From Hyphomicrobiales bacterium (GTDB lineage Bacteria > Pseudomonadota > Alphaproteobacteria > Rhizobiales > Beijerinckiaceae), in contig PXAW01000503.1 of NCBI GenBank assembly GCA_003567055.1, forward strand, positions 1 through 5,452: a stretch of DNA of 5,452 nt. Reading direction: 5' to 3'. The notes below the pieces were generated by a model that was not told where the DNA came from, ran no database searches, and worked only from the letters and a program-made list of their open reading frames with translations. Of this stretch, positions 1-5,452 are shown one piece after another; positions within the stretch are counted from its first letter, which is position 1, and each line of letters starts with the position of its first letter. A program made the position numbers and the translations under genes.

Positions 1-1
1 A

Positions 2-157
2 GGCGGATTGTTGCTCGCCCTGCTCGTAATGGTCAATGACGGTGACAAAGTTGCGGTGCCCGACCCCTACTTTGTAATGTATAAGCATTTGACCAGGCTT
101 GCAGGCGGGGAACCAATTTATATCGATACCTATCCTGATTTCCAGCTCACAGCCTAC
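2..157 (+). other. aminotransferase-derived segment fused in frame to the dipeptidase
   Basis: The translation of this stretch (GG, then LLLALLVMVNDGDKVAVPDP and on to DTYPDFQLTA) resembles the part of PLP-dependent class I/II aminotransferases just after the SGG loop. The recognisable elements are NDGDKV, a PDPYFVMYKHL block and a GGEP-DTYPDF block. It does not resemble any M19 dipeptidase N-terminus. By hand count, bases 1-150 are 50% GC and bases 151-300 are 64% GC. The codons also differ: GTA, TTT, TAT, ATT, CCA, CCT, TTG and AGG cluster here and are scarce in the rest of the window. The family call rests on recognition and has not been searched. The exact breakpoint is uncertain, about 145-175. 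Confidence 0.7.
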
Positions 158-913
158 CGGCTGGAAAAGGCCGGTGCGGTCACGATCTGCCGGAACGGCG
201 CGCAATTGCGCGCGGCCATCGAATCGCCACGCATGGCCGCCGTTCTGCATATGGAGGGTGCCGAGGCGATCGATCCGGATTTCCATGCGCTGGAAGTGTT
301 CTACCAGGCGGGCCTGCGTTCGCTCGGGCCGGTCTGGAGTCGCCCGACCCTGTTCGGGCACGGCGTTCCCTTCCGCTACCCTTCCACCGGCGATACCGGG
401 GCCGGTTTGACCGATCTCGGCAAGGAACTGGTCAAGGCCTGCAACGCCCTGGGGATCATGCTCGACGTCTCGCATCTGAACGAGGCGGGCTTTCGCGATC
501 TGGCACGTATCAGCGACGCGCCCATCGTGGCGACGCATTCCAATGCCCATGCCATCTGCACCCATGCGCGCAATCTCACCGACCCCCAGCTCGAGCAGAT
601 CCGCGAGAGCGACGGCATGGTGGGTTTGAATTTTGCCGCCGCCTTCCTGCGTCCGGACGGCCGAATGGATCCCGATGTCGGGCTCGACGTGATGCTGCGT
701 CATCTCGATCATCTGATCGAGAAGCTGGGGGAGGACCGGGTCGGGTTCGGCTCGGATTTCGACGGGGCGACGGTGCCCGAAGCGATCGGCGATTGCGCCG
801 GGCTCACCAGCCTGCGGCGGGCGATGCGCGACCACGGCTATGACGAGGCCCTGATGGCCAAGCTCTGCCACGGCAACTGGGTGCGCGTCCTGGAAAAGAC
901 CTGGGGCGGTTGA
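2..913 (+). CDS. M19 membrane-dipeptidase-family protein, 5' partial, with a foreign (chimeric) N-terminal segment
   Basis: The frame is open at the left edge and ends in TGA at 911-913. Residues are counted from the TTG at 8, which is only the first possible start codon and not a supported start. From about residue 52 onward it reads as the C-terminal two thirds of a zinc-dependent M19 dipeptidase, which hydrolyses dipeptides. Matches to the family active site are Glu83 in HMEGAE (bridging metal ligand), His156 in DVSH and His177 in THSN (second metal site, 21 residues apart as in renal dipeptidase), Arg188 in ARNL and Asp250 in GSDFDG. The family's N-terminal HxD metal-ligand motif and roughly the first 100 residues are absent. 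Residues 1-49 instead resemble a class I/II aminotransferase. As it stands the enzyme would lack half of its metal site and should be inactive. The dipeptidase assignment is firm; the integrity of the gene is doubtful. Confidence 0.85.
   Translation, partial: GGLLLALLVMVNDGDKVAVPDPYFVMYKHLTRLAGGEPIYIDTYPDFQLTAYRLEKAGAVTICRNGAQLRAAIESPRMAAVLHMEGAEAIDPDFHALEVFYQAGLRSLGPVWSRPTLFGHGVPFRYPSTGDTGAGLTDLGKELVKACNALGIMLDVSHLNEAGFRDLARISDAPIVATHSNAHAICTHARNLTDPQLEQIRESDGMVGLNFAAAFLRPDGRMDPDVGLDVMLRHLDHLIEKLGEDRVGFGSDFDGATVPEAIGDCAGLTSLRRAMRDHGYDEALMAKLCHGNWVRVLEKTWGG
139..167. repeat. 8-bp inverted repeat at the aminotransferase/dipeptidase junction
   Basis: TTTCCAGC at 139-146 is the exact reverse complement of GCTGGAAA at 160-167, with a 13-base spacer. 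It sits where both the protein family and the base composition change. An 8-bp match could be chance, but its position fits a template switch or a recombination endpoint. Confidence 0.5.
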
Positions 914-915
914 GC

Positions 916-934
916 GGGCGCCCCTAACGCGCCC
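916..934. terminator. possible bidirectional hairpin between convergent genes
   Basis: GGGCGC (916-921) and GCGCCC (929-934) can pair around a 7-base loop in the 31-base gap between the dipeptidase stop and the J-protein stop. The stem is short and no T-tract follows on either strand, so a role as an intrinsic terminator is only suggested by its location. Confidence 0.25.
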
Positions 935-944
935 CTATCTGCGC

Positions 945-1928
945 TTATGCGGCTCTGGCGGCGCGGCGCTTGCGGGCATAGGCGGTGAGATCCTCATCCG
1001 CCGTTTCCGGCAGCCGGACTTCCAGCGTGACCAGGATGTCGCCCTTCTCCTTCTTGCCCGGCAGTCCCTTGCCGCGCAGGCGGAAGGTGCGCCCGGAACT
1101 GGACATGGGCGGGATCTTCATCTCGACGGCGCCGGTCAGGGTGGGCACGCGCAGGGTCGTCCCCAGCACCGCATCCTCCAGCGCCACCGGCAGCCGCAGC
1201 CGCAAATCGCCGCCCTCGATGGTGAAGCGCTCATGGGGCGCGATGTTGAGCTTCAAGAGCACGTCGCCCGCCTCGCCGAAAGCGGATTCCATGCCCAGCC
1301 CGCGCAGGCGGATGACCTGGCCGTCGGTGACGCCCTTGGGCAGGTTGACCTCAACCTCGCGATCATTGGGCAGCAGGATGCGTTTCCTGGCGCCCGAGGC
1401 GATATCCTCCAGGGTCACGGTGAGGGAGGCGTTGATATCGGCGCCCTTGCTGCTGCGCGCTTTCGCACCCGCACCCGCAGCACCGGGGCCGCGGGGCCGG
1501 GCGCCTTGCTGAAACGGATTGCCGCCACGCCCCGCCTGGCGGAAGGCTTCGCCGAACAATTGCGAGAAAATGTCTTCCGCGCCACCACCCGCTCCGGCGC
1601 CGGGGCCTGCACCCGGTCCCGGTCCAGCGCCGGGACGCCCGCCGAAATCAAACCCTTCGAACCCCTCGTAACGCCGGTTGCCGCCGGCCCCGAAACCGGC
1701 GAAGCGCGGCTTGCCGTCCGCGTCGATCTCGCCGCGATCGAACTGGCCGCGCTTGTCGGCGTCACTGAGGATCTCGTAAGCCGTGTTGGCCTCCGCGAAG
1801 CGCGCGGCGGCCTTGGGGTCCTTGTTCTGGTCCGGGTGCCATTTCTTCGCGAGCTTGCGGTAGGCGGACTTGATCTCCGCCTCGCTCGCGGAACGGGACA
1901 CGCCGAGAATGTCATAGGGGTCGCGCAT
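945..1928 (-). CDS. class B J-domain co-chaperone (DnaJ/CbpA-like)
   Basis: This is a 327-residue cytosolic J-protein expected to bind DnaK, stimulate its ATPase and deliver unfolded clients. Residues 1-66 are a J domain (DPYDILGV start, [14 protein letters not shown] with HPD at 31-33, then [16 protein letters not shown]). Residues 75-160 form a flexible Gly/Phe- then Gly/Pro-rich linker ([15 protein letters not shown], a [17 protein letters not shown] run). Residues 162-310 are the two beta-rich client-binding domains, with [26 protein letters not shown] and [10 protein letters not shown]. No CxxCxGxG zinc repeats exist, so it is class B (CbpA type) rather than DnaJ itself. I chose ATG at 1928 because the J domain starts at once and AGGA lies about 9 bases upstream; an upstream in-frame ATG at 2024 would add 32 unrelated residues. 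The lipoprotein gene lies 107 bases upstream on the same strand. Confidence 0.92.
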   Translation of the reverse strand: MRDPYDILGVSRSASEAEIKSAYRKLAKKWHPDQNKDPKAAARFAEANTAYEILSDADKRGQFDRGEIDADGKPRFAGFGAGGNRRYEGFEGFDFGGRPGAGPGPGAGPGAGAGGGAEDIFSQLFGEAFRQAGRGGNPFQQGARPRGPGAAGAGAKARSSKGADINASLTVTLEDIASGARKRILLPNDREVEVNLPKGVTDGQVIRLRGLGMESAFGEAGDVLLKLNIAPHERFTIEGGDLRLRLPVALEDAVLGTTLRVPTLTGAVEMKIPPMSSSGRTFRLRGKGLPGKKEKGDILVTLEVRLPETADEDLTAYARKRRAARAA

Positions 1929-2009
1929 CTTTCGGTCCTGAGCCGCTGGTCGATGGATGATCCGAGGGCCGGCGCCCACAGGCCCGGCCAGACTGCATAT
2001 GGGAAAGCT

Positions 2010-2025
2010 GTTGCGTTCCTGCAAC
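2010..2025. repeat. inverted repeat GTTGC-N6-GCAAC upstream of the J-protein gene
   Basis: A perfect 5-bp inverted repeat, GTTGC at 2010-2014 and GCAAC at 2021-2025, lies in the 107-base gap between the lipoprotein stop and the J-protein start. Read on the minus strand, the motif contains TTGCAG, followed 17 bases later by CATATG, a loose -35/-10-like pair. It could be an operator or simply chance. No known regulator site is recognised. Confidence 0.25.
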
Positions 2026-2035
2026 TACCCGAGCG

Positions 2036-2479
2036 TCACCCTCCCGCCGCTTGGCCGGGCGCGACATCGTCGATGCGCCAGAGGGTTTCGCTCAACCGGC
2101 AGGCCGAACCCGAGAGCCGGCGCTCATCGCCGGATTCGTGCACGAGACGTGCGGTGAAGGCGCGGCAGACGCGATCGTCGCGCACGAAGGCGCCCGACGC
2201 GGCCTCGAAATCACCATGGCGACCACTTTCCGGATTGTCCCAGGCCACACGCGCGCCATTGCCCTGCGGATCGAGCGCCACGGCGAGGGCGGAGCGGGCC
2301 CGGCGCCAATCCTCCTGGTCGAGGGCGGGATCGAGCGGGGAGACGGGCCCGATCGAGCCGGTCACGACAGGATCCGGTTGCCCGCCGAAAGGCGATAACG
2401 GCATGCTGAAGCTGCAGGCGGCGAGGGCGAAAGTCGCGCCGATCACCATGGCGCGCATGACGATGCGTTTGACAGCCAT
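2036..2479 (-). CDS. RT0821/Lpp0805-type (17-kDa surface antigen family) lipoprotein
   Basis: This encodes a small exported lipoprotein of 147 residues. The N-terminus [22 protein letters not shown] has basic residues, a short hydrophobic core and a lipobox (LAAC) with the lipidated cysteine at residue 22. A Pro/Gly-rich tether follows to about residue 50. The C-terminal domain carries the pattern of the 17-kDa outer-membrane surface antigen family: [12 protein letters not shown] (76-87), a CRAF cysteine at 105 and a GSACR cysteine at 127, with LWRIDDV near the end. The molecular function of the family is unknown; a role in the envelope is inferred from the signal. I chose ATG at 2479 because the reading frame upstream (to 2617) gives an Arg-rich tail with no signal. 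No clear ribosome binding site is visible, and ATG at 2458 or 2449 would also leave a lipobox. It is divergent from pdxH and upstream of the J-protein gene. Confidence 0.8.
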   Translation of the reverse strand: MAVKRIVMRAMVIGATFALAACSFSMPLSPFGGQPDPVVTGSIGPVSPLDPALDQEDWRRARSALAVALDPQGNGARVAWDNPESGRHGDFEAASGAFVRDDRVCRAFTARLVHESGDERRLSGSACRLSETLWRIDDVAPGQAAGG

Positions 2480-2515
2480 GGCGGGAAAGCCGATACGAGA
2501 CCGCAGATCCGCATC

Positions 2516-2544
2516 TTCGCGCGCTGCTCGCCACGCCCTATATT
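2516..2544 (+). promoter_or_regulatory. candidate promoter for pdxH
   Basis: TATATT at 2539-2544 is a good -10-like hexamer in otherwise GC-rich DNA. A weak -35-like TTCGCG lies 17 bases upstream at 2516-2521. The site is in the 161-base divergent gap, about 97 bases before the preferred pdxH start. The -35 match is poor, so this is tentative. Confidence 0.3.
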
Positions 2545-2627
2545 GACGCGGGGATCGGGCGCATGCGTCCCTGCGCGTTCGCTCGCGCATCATGCTTCGC
2601 CTCCCGTTTCGCGACAAGCCTCAATTC

Positions 2628-2632
2628 GGGGA
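2628..2632 (+). promoter_or_regulatory. ribosome binding site supporting the TTG start of pdxH
   Basis: GGGGA at 2628-2632 is spaced 8 bases from TTG at 2641. The competing ATG at 2563 has no comparable purine-rich site close upstream (GGGGATCGGG at 2550-2559 is only 3 bases away at its nearer end). This favours the short form of the protein. Confidence 0.5.
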
Positions 2633-2640
2633 TTAAGACC

Positions 2641-3252
2641 TTGAAAACATTAACAACCGGTGACTTCACCGAGGCCTCCGCTCCGTTCACCCTCTTCGCC
2701 GAATGGCTGGAGGATGCGAAGGGGAGCGAGCCGAACGACCCCAACGCCATGGCACTGGCCACCGCCGATGCCGACGGCATGCCCAATGTGCGGATGGTGC
2801 TGTTGAAGGGTTTCGACGAGGACGGCTTCGTCTTCTATACCAATACCGAATCCAACAAGGGCAACGAGCTCGCCGCCAACATGAAGGCGGCCCTGTGCTT
2901 CCACTGGAAGAGCCTGCGCCGCCAGGTGCGCGTGCGCGGGCGGGTCGAGCAGGTCTCGGATGCGGAGGCCGACGCCTATTTCGCCTCGCGCCCCCGCGAC
3001 AGCCGCATCGGCGCCTGGGCCAGCCAGCAATCGCGTCCGCTGGAGAGCCGCTTCGCGCTGGAGAAGGCGGTGGCGAAGAATGCCGCGAAATACGCCATCG
3101 GCGAAGTGCCGCGCCCGCCCCACTGGACCGGCTTCCGGATCGTGCCGCAAAGTCTCGAATTCTGGATGGACAAGCCGTTTCGCCTGCATGACCGTGTCGT
3201 TTTCTCACGTGCGGATGATGGCGGCTGGGAACGCACACGCCTATATCCGTGA
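2641..3252 (+). CDS. pdxH: pyridoxamine 5'-phosphate oxidase
   Basis: This FMN-dependent cytosolic enzyme oxidises pyridoxine or pyridoxamine 5'-phosphate to pyridoxal 5'-phosphate with O2 (EC 1.4.3.5), the last step of B6 synthesis and salvage. Residues are counted from TTG at 2641 (203 residues). The E. coli active-site residues appear at a constant offset of 16: Arg51 and Lys56 in RMVLLK (FMN and substrate phosphate), Tyr113, Arg117 and Ser121 in the [15 protein letters not shown] block, and Arg181 and His183 in RLHDR. FYTN (65-68) and RRQVRVRG (93-100) are further FMN/dimer motifs, and the family's RLxP end is present. I chose TTG because GGGGA lies 8 bases before it and the length fits the family. 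ATG at 2563 would add 26 residues rich in Cys, Arg and Ala with no family match. The gene is divergent from the lipoprotein gene. Confidence 0.95.
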   Translation: MKTLTTGDFTEASAPFTLFAEWLEDAKGSEPNDPNAMALATADADGMPNVRMVLLKGFDEDGFVFYTNTESNKGNELAANMKAALCFHWKSLRRQVRVRGRVEQVSDAEADAYFASRPRDSRIGAWASQQSRPLESRFALEKAVAKNAAKYAIGEVPRPPHWTGFRIVPQSLEFWMDKPFRLHDRVVFSRADDGGWERTRLYP

Positions 3253-3334
3253 CAGGATGGCAGTCCTGCGCGGTTTAGCCGATGCACCGGGCTGCGAAAT
3301 CGCCTAGAGTCGCCATCGTCTGTTCCTGGGAGCG

Positions 3335-4102
3335 ATGCACGTGTCCAACGCCTCGAATACCAAAGCCCCCCGCCGGGTGATGCTGCTGACCGGCGCCAGC
3401 CGCGGCATCGGTCATGCCACGGTGAAGCGCTTCTCGGCTGCCGGCTGGCGCGTGATCACCGCTTCGCGCCATGCCTTCCCGGAAAACTGCCCCTGGGAAA
3501 TGGGCCCGGAAGACCATCTCCAGGTCGATCTCTCCGATTCGCGCGATACGCTGCGTGCCATCGAGGACGTGAAGCAGCGGCTCGCGGTGGAAGGCGGCAA
3601 GCTGGATGCGCTGGTCAACAATGCCGGTATCTCGCCGAAAGCGGCCGATGGCGGGCGGCTGAATGTGCTCAACACGCCCTTCGAGGACTGGTTGCACGTC
3701 TACCAGGTGAATTTCTTCGCCACGATCCTGCTCGCCAAGGGCCTGAGCGCCGAGCTCGAACGGGCGCGCGGCTCGATCGTCAACGTCACCTCCATCGCCG
3801 GCTCGCGGGTGCACCCCTTCGCGGGTTCCGCCTATGGCACGTCGAAAGCCGCGCTGGCTTCGCTGACGCGGGAGATGGCAGCGGATTTCGGCCCGCTCGG
3901 CGTGCGCGTCAACGCGATCTCTCCGGGCGAGATCGACACCTCGATCCTCTCGCCCGGCACCGACAAGATCGTCGAACAGATCCCGATGCGCCGGCTCGGC
4001 ACGACGGACGAGGTGGCCAAGGCGATCTATTTCCTGTGTACCGAATCGAGTTCCTATGTCAGCGGGACCGAAATCCACATCAATGGCGGCCAGCACGTCT
4101 GA
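3335..4102 (+). CDS. short-chain dehydrogenase/reductase (SDR) family oxidoreductase
   Basis: This is a 255-residue classical SDR, a soluble NAD(P)(H)-dependent oxidoreductase whose substrate cannot be read from the sequence. Visible signatures are the Rossmann nucleotide loop TGASRGIG (19-26), NNAG (95-98) and the catalytic tetrad Asn126, Ser153, Tyr167 and Lys171 (SAYGTSK). SPGEIDT (196-202) and a C-terminal SGTEIHINGG also fit. A distinctive block, PENCPWEMGPEDH (49-61), lies where cofactor choice is usually set. ATG at 3335 is annotated, but GGGAG at 3328-3332 is only 2 bases from it and 8 bases from GTG at 3341. The true start may therefore be the GTG, giving 253 residues that begin SNASNTK. 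It lies 82 bases after pdxH and 42 before the ATP12 gene on the same strand, so co-transcription with the latter is likely. Confidence 0.9.
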   Translation: MHVSNASNTKAPRRVMLLTGASRGIGHATVKRFSAAGWRVITASRHAFPENCPWEMGPEDHLQVDLSDSRDTLRAIEDVKQRLAVEGGKLDALVNNAGISPKAADGGRLNVLNTPFEDWLHVYQVNFFATILLAKGLSAELERARGSIVNVTSIAGSRVHPFAGSAYGTSKAALASLTREMAADFGPLGVRVNAISPGEIDTSILSPGTDKIVEQIPMRRLGTTDEVAKAIYFLCTESSSYVSGTEIHINGGQHV

Positions 4103-4144
4103 ACACCGGTTTCAGGCAAGGCTTGGCGCGTAAGCAACACGATC

Positions 4145-4975
4145 ATGACACGCAATCTTCTCGATGATCTCGCGCCCGTACCGGGCGAAGGCGGTGACGG
4201 CGCGCCAAAGGCGGTCGATCCCGTTACGGTCGATCCCGTGGCGGCGGCGCGCATCAACATGCGCGCGAACCTGCCCAGGCGCTTCTATGAAACGGCTGCG
4301 CTCGCGCAGGAGCCGGGCGGCTTCGTGCTCACGCTTGACGGACGGCCCGCGCGCAGCCCGGCGAAGAACCCGCTGCGTCTGCCCAGCCGCGCGGCGGGGG
4401 AGGCGGTCGTCGCCGAATGGATGGCGCAGGGGGAACATATCGACCCCGCCCTCATGCCGATGACGCGGATCGCCAATTCCGCCATCGACGGCGTCGCCGT
4501 TCAGATGGAGGCGGTGCGCGAGGAAATCGCGAAATATGCCGCCTCCGATCTCGTGTGCTACCGCGCCGGGGAGCCCGAGGGGCTGGTCGCCGCGCAGAAC
4601 GAGGCCTGGGATCCGGTGCTGGCGCATTTTCGCGAGCGGCATGACGCGCATTTCGCCCTCGCAGCCGGGGTGATGTTCGTCGAGCAGCCGCCCGAGGCGC
4701 TGGCGCGGGTGGCGGCTCTGGTCGATGCCCATGATTGTCCGTTTCGCGTCGCGTGCCTGCACGTGATGACCACGCTGACCGGCTCGGCCCTGATCAGCCT
4801 CGTCACCATTGACGGGGCGCTTTCCGGCGAGGCGGCCTGGCGTGCGGCGCATGTGGACGAGCATGTGCAGGAATCGCTCTGGGGCACGGATGAGGAGGCG
4901 CTCGCGCGCCGCAAGCGCCGGCAGGCGGATTTCGACGCGGCGCTGGACCTTTATCGCCTGACGGAAGCGTCCTGA
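4145..4975 (+). CDS. ATP12-family F1-ATPase assembly chaperone
   Basis: This is a 276-residue protein of the ATP12 family. Mitochondrial Atp12 binds free F1 alpha subunit and prevents its aggregation during assembly of the F1 head; the alphaproteobacterial homologues are assumed to act similarly in the cytoplasm. Family blocks seen in order are RRFYETAAL (45-53), GGFVLTLDGRPARSPAKNPL (58-77), EWMAQGEHIDPALMPMTRIANSAIDGV (91-117), EIAKYAASDLVCYRA (127-141), AWDPVLAHF (154-162), LHVMTTLTGSALISL (205-219) and AAHVDEHVQESLWG (234-247). The basic, Asp/Ala-rich end ADFDAALDLY is also typical. Residues 1-40 are a poorly conserved Pro/Gly/Asp-rich tail carrying a five-residue tandem duplication. The ATG at 4145 lacks a strong ribosome binding site, but no better in-frame start is seen. 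The SDR gene ends 42 bases upstream, suggesting an operon. Confidence 0.92.
   Translation: MTRNLLDDLAPVPGEGGDGAPKAVDPVTVDPVAAARINMRANLPRRFYETAALAQEPGGFVLTLDGRPARSPAKNPLRLPSRAAGEAVVAEWMAQGEHIDPALMPMTRIANSAIDGVAVQMEAVREEIAKYAASDLVCYRAGEPEGLVAAQNEAWDPVLAHFRERHDAHFALAAGVMFVEQPPEALARVAALVDAHDCPFRVACLHVMTTLTGSALISLVTIDGALSGEAAWRAAHVDEHVQESLWGTDEEALARRKRRQADFDAALDLYRLTEAS
4212..4239 (+). repeat. 15-bp-period in-frame tandem duplication in the ATP12 gene
   Basis: CGGTCGATCCCGT occurs at 4212-4224 and again at 4227-4239. The period is 15 bases, so it adds five codons in frame and encodes VDPVT-VDPVA (residues 24-33). It lies in the variable N-terminal tail before the conserved domain. The near identity at the DNA level suggests a recent slippage event. 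Confidence 0.75.
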
Positions 4976-4995
4976 GGGCGCTCCGAACGCCTCTG

Positions 4996-5026
4996 CCGGC
5001 AAAACGGGGCTTTTGCATCCCGCCGG
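4996..5026 (+). terminator. possible hairpin after the ATP12 gene
   Basis: CCGGCAAAA (4996-5004) can pair with TTTT (5011-5014) and, across a 7-base bulge, with GCCGG (5022-5026), around a 6-base loop CGGGGC. The inner part alone is a perfect GCAAAA/TTTTGC stem at 4999-5016. Only TTT follows, so it is a weak intrinsic terminator at best. It could separate the ATP12 gene from pccB. Confidence 0.3.
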
Positions 5027-5039
5027 TTTCCGCTAATCC
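5011..5039 (+). promoter_or_regulatory. candidate promoter for pccB
   Basis: TTTTGC at 5011-5016 and TAATCC at 5034-5039 are 17 bases apart, inside the 133-base gap before pccB. Both hexamers match the consensus only partly. The -35-like element overlaps the hairpin described for 4996-5026, so at most one reading may be right. Confidence 0.25.
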
Positions 5040-5108
5040 ATGCTGAGGGTTCAAGATATCCGCCCGGTTGCACGGGTGGTGTGATGACAAGCAGGGGCAC
5101 AGAGGCTG

Positions 5109-5452
5109 ATGAAGGACATGCTGGACAGGCTGGAGGAGCGGCGTGAACAGGCGCGCGCGGGTGGTGGCGAAAAGCGCGTCGCGGCGCAGCACAAGCGCGG
5201 CAAGCTCACCGCCCGCGAACGCATCGAGCTCCTGCTCGATGACGGCTCCTTCGAGGAGTTCGACATGTTCGTCCAGCATCAATGCGCCGATTTCGGGATG
5301 CAGGACCAGAAGATCCCCGGCGACGGCGTCGTCACCGGCTGGGGTACGGTGAATGGCCGCACGGTCTTCGTCTTCTCCAAGGATTTCACCGTCTTCGGCG
5401 GTTCGCTCTCGGAAGCGCATGCGCGCAAGATCATGAAGGTGCAGGATATGGC
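5109..5452 (+). CDS. pccB: propionyl-CoA carboxylase beta subunit (carboxyltransferase), 3' partial
   Basis: The frame starts at ATG 5109 and runs off the right edge after 114 codons plus two bases. Propionyl-CoA carboxylase makes methylmalonyl-CoA from propionyl-CoA. The beta subunit moves the carboxyl group from biotin on the alpha subunit to the acyl-CoA. The visible part is the N-terminal start of the carboxyltransferase domain: [15 protein letters not shown] (6-20), [20 protein letters not shown] (26-45), SFEEFDMFV (47-55), [20 protein letters not shown] (75-94) and [13 protein letters not shown] (96-108). These blocks fit PccB better than the acetyl-CoA carboxylase AccD or methylcrotonyl-CoA carboxylase, although acyl-CoA choice is set by residues beyond the edge. 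GAGG at 5102-5105 is only 3 bases from the ATG, and AGGGG at 5093-5097 is 11 away. An in-frame ATG at 5118 would lose three residues. Confidence 0.92.
   Translation, partial: MKDMLDRLEERREQARAGGGEKRVAAQHKRGKLTARERIELLLDDGSFEEFDMFVQHQCADFGMQDQKIPGDGVVTGWGTVNGRTVFVFSKDFTVFGGSLSEAHARKIMKVQDM

Noticed and set aside
1966..1989. GC-rich dyad GGCCGG/CCGGCC in the J-protein leader
   Set aside because: Short GGCC/CCGG pairings are expected by chance at this base composition, and no regulatory family is recognised.
1233..2546. A 437-codon open frame on the plus strand, antisense to the J-protein and lipoprotein genes
   Set aside because: Its translation has no recognisable domain and it spans two well-supported minus-strand genes plus their gap. 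Long antisense frames are common in GC-rich coding DNA because stop codons are rare.
3253..3268. CAGGA-N6-TCCTG inverted repeat just after the pdxH stop
   Set aside because: Only 5 bp of stem and no T-run after it; too weak to call a terminator.
3305..3310. TAGAGT as a possible -10 for the SDR gene
   Set aside because: No acceptable -35 element lies 15-19 bases upstream, so it was not listed as a promoter.
3275..4096. A 273-codon minus-strand open frame opposite the SDR gene
   Set aside because: It mirrors the SDR codons almost exactly, has an Arg/His/Gly-rich composition and no family signature. The SDR on the plus strand has a full catalytic tetrad.
4112..5002. A 296-codon minus-strand open frame opposite the ATP12 gene
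   Set aside because: Low-complexity Arg/His-rich translation, fully overlapping a gene with clear ATP12 family blocks.
4803..5420. A 205-codon minus-strand open frame across the ATP12 gene end and the pccB start
   Set aside because: It crosses two plus-strand genes and their gap, and its translation ends in Arg/Pro/His low complexity with no recognised domain.
1..5452. Search for CRISPR arrays, tRNA or rRNA genes, insertion-sequence ends, toxin-antitoxin or defence genes
   Set aside because: None was seen. Apart from the chimeric left end, the window is filled by ordinary core genes with short gaps.

Overview
The window is GC-rich (about 65% by eye) with tightly packed genes. Gene content and protein signatures point to an alphaproteobacterium, most likely Hyphomicrobiales (Rhizobiales)-like. 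The taxon clues are an ATP12-type F1-ATPase assembly chaperone, an RT0821/Lpp0805-type surface lipoprotein beside a class B J-domain protein and pdxH, and PccB-type carboxyltransferase sequence. The genus cannot be fixed from the sequence alone.

Layout: (1) 2-913, plus strand, an open frame cut by the left edge. About its last 250 codons are the C-terminal part of an M19 (renal-type) dipeptidase. Its first about 50 codons are not dipeptidase but look like the middle of a PLP-dependent class I/II aminotransferase, with lower GC and different codon choice. The junction lies near 150-170. (2) 945-1928, minus, a DnaJ/CbpA-like J-domain co-chaperone converging on the dipeptidase. (3) 2036-2479, minus, a small lipoprotein of the 17-kDa surface antigen type, upstream of the J-protein. 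(4) 2641-3252, plus, pdxH (pyridoxamine 5'-phosphate oxidase), divergent from the lipoprotein and probably starting at TTG. (5) 3335-4102, plus, a classical short-chain dehydrogenase/reductase. (6) 4145-4975, plus, the ATP12-family F1-ATPase assembly chaperone. (7) 5109 to the right edge, plus, the first 114 codons of the propionyl-CoA carboxylase beta subunit.

The genes do not form one pathway. They are mostly core functions: protein folding, cofactor B6 salvage, ATP synthase assembly and propionyl-CoA metabolism. No mobile element, CRISPR array, rRNA or tRNA was seen, and no gap exceeds 300 bases. I see no convincing new biological system. The most notable signal is the chimeric left end, which is either a real recombination or an assembly/amplification artefact at a contig edge. 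The remaining findings are start-site questions, a 15-bp in-frame duplication and weak candidate regulatory sites.
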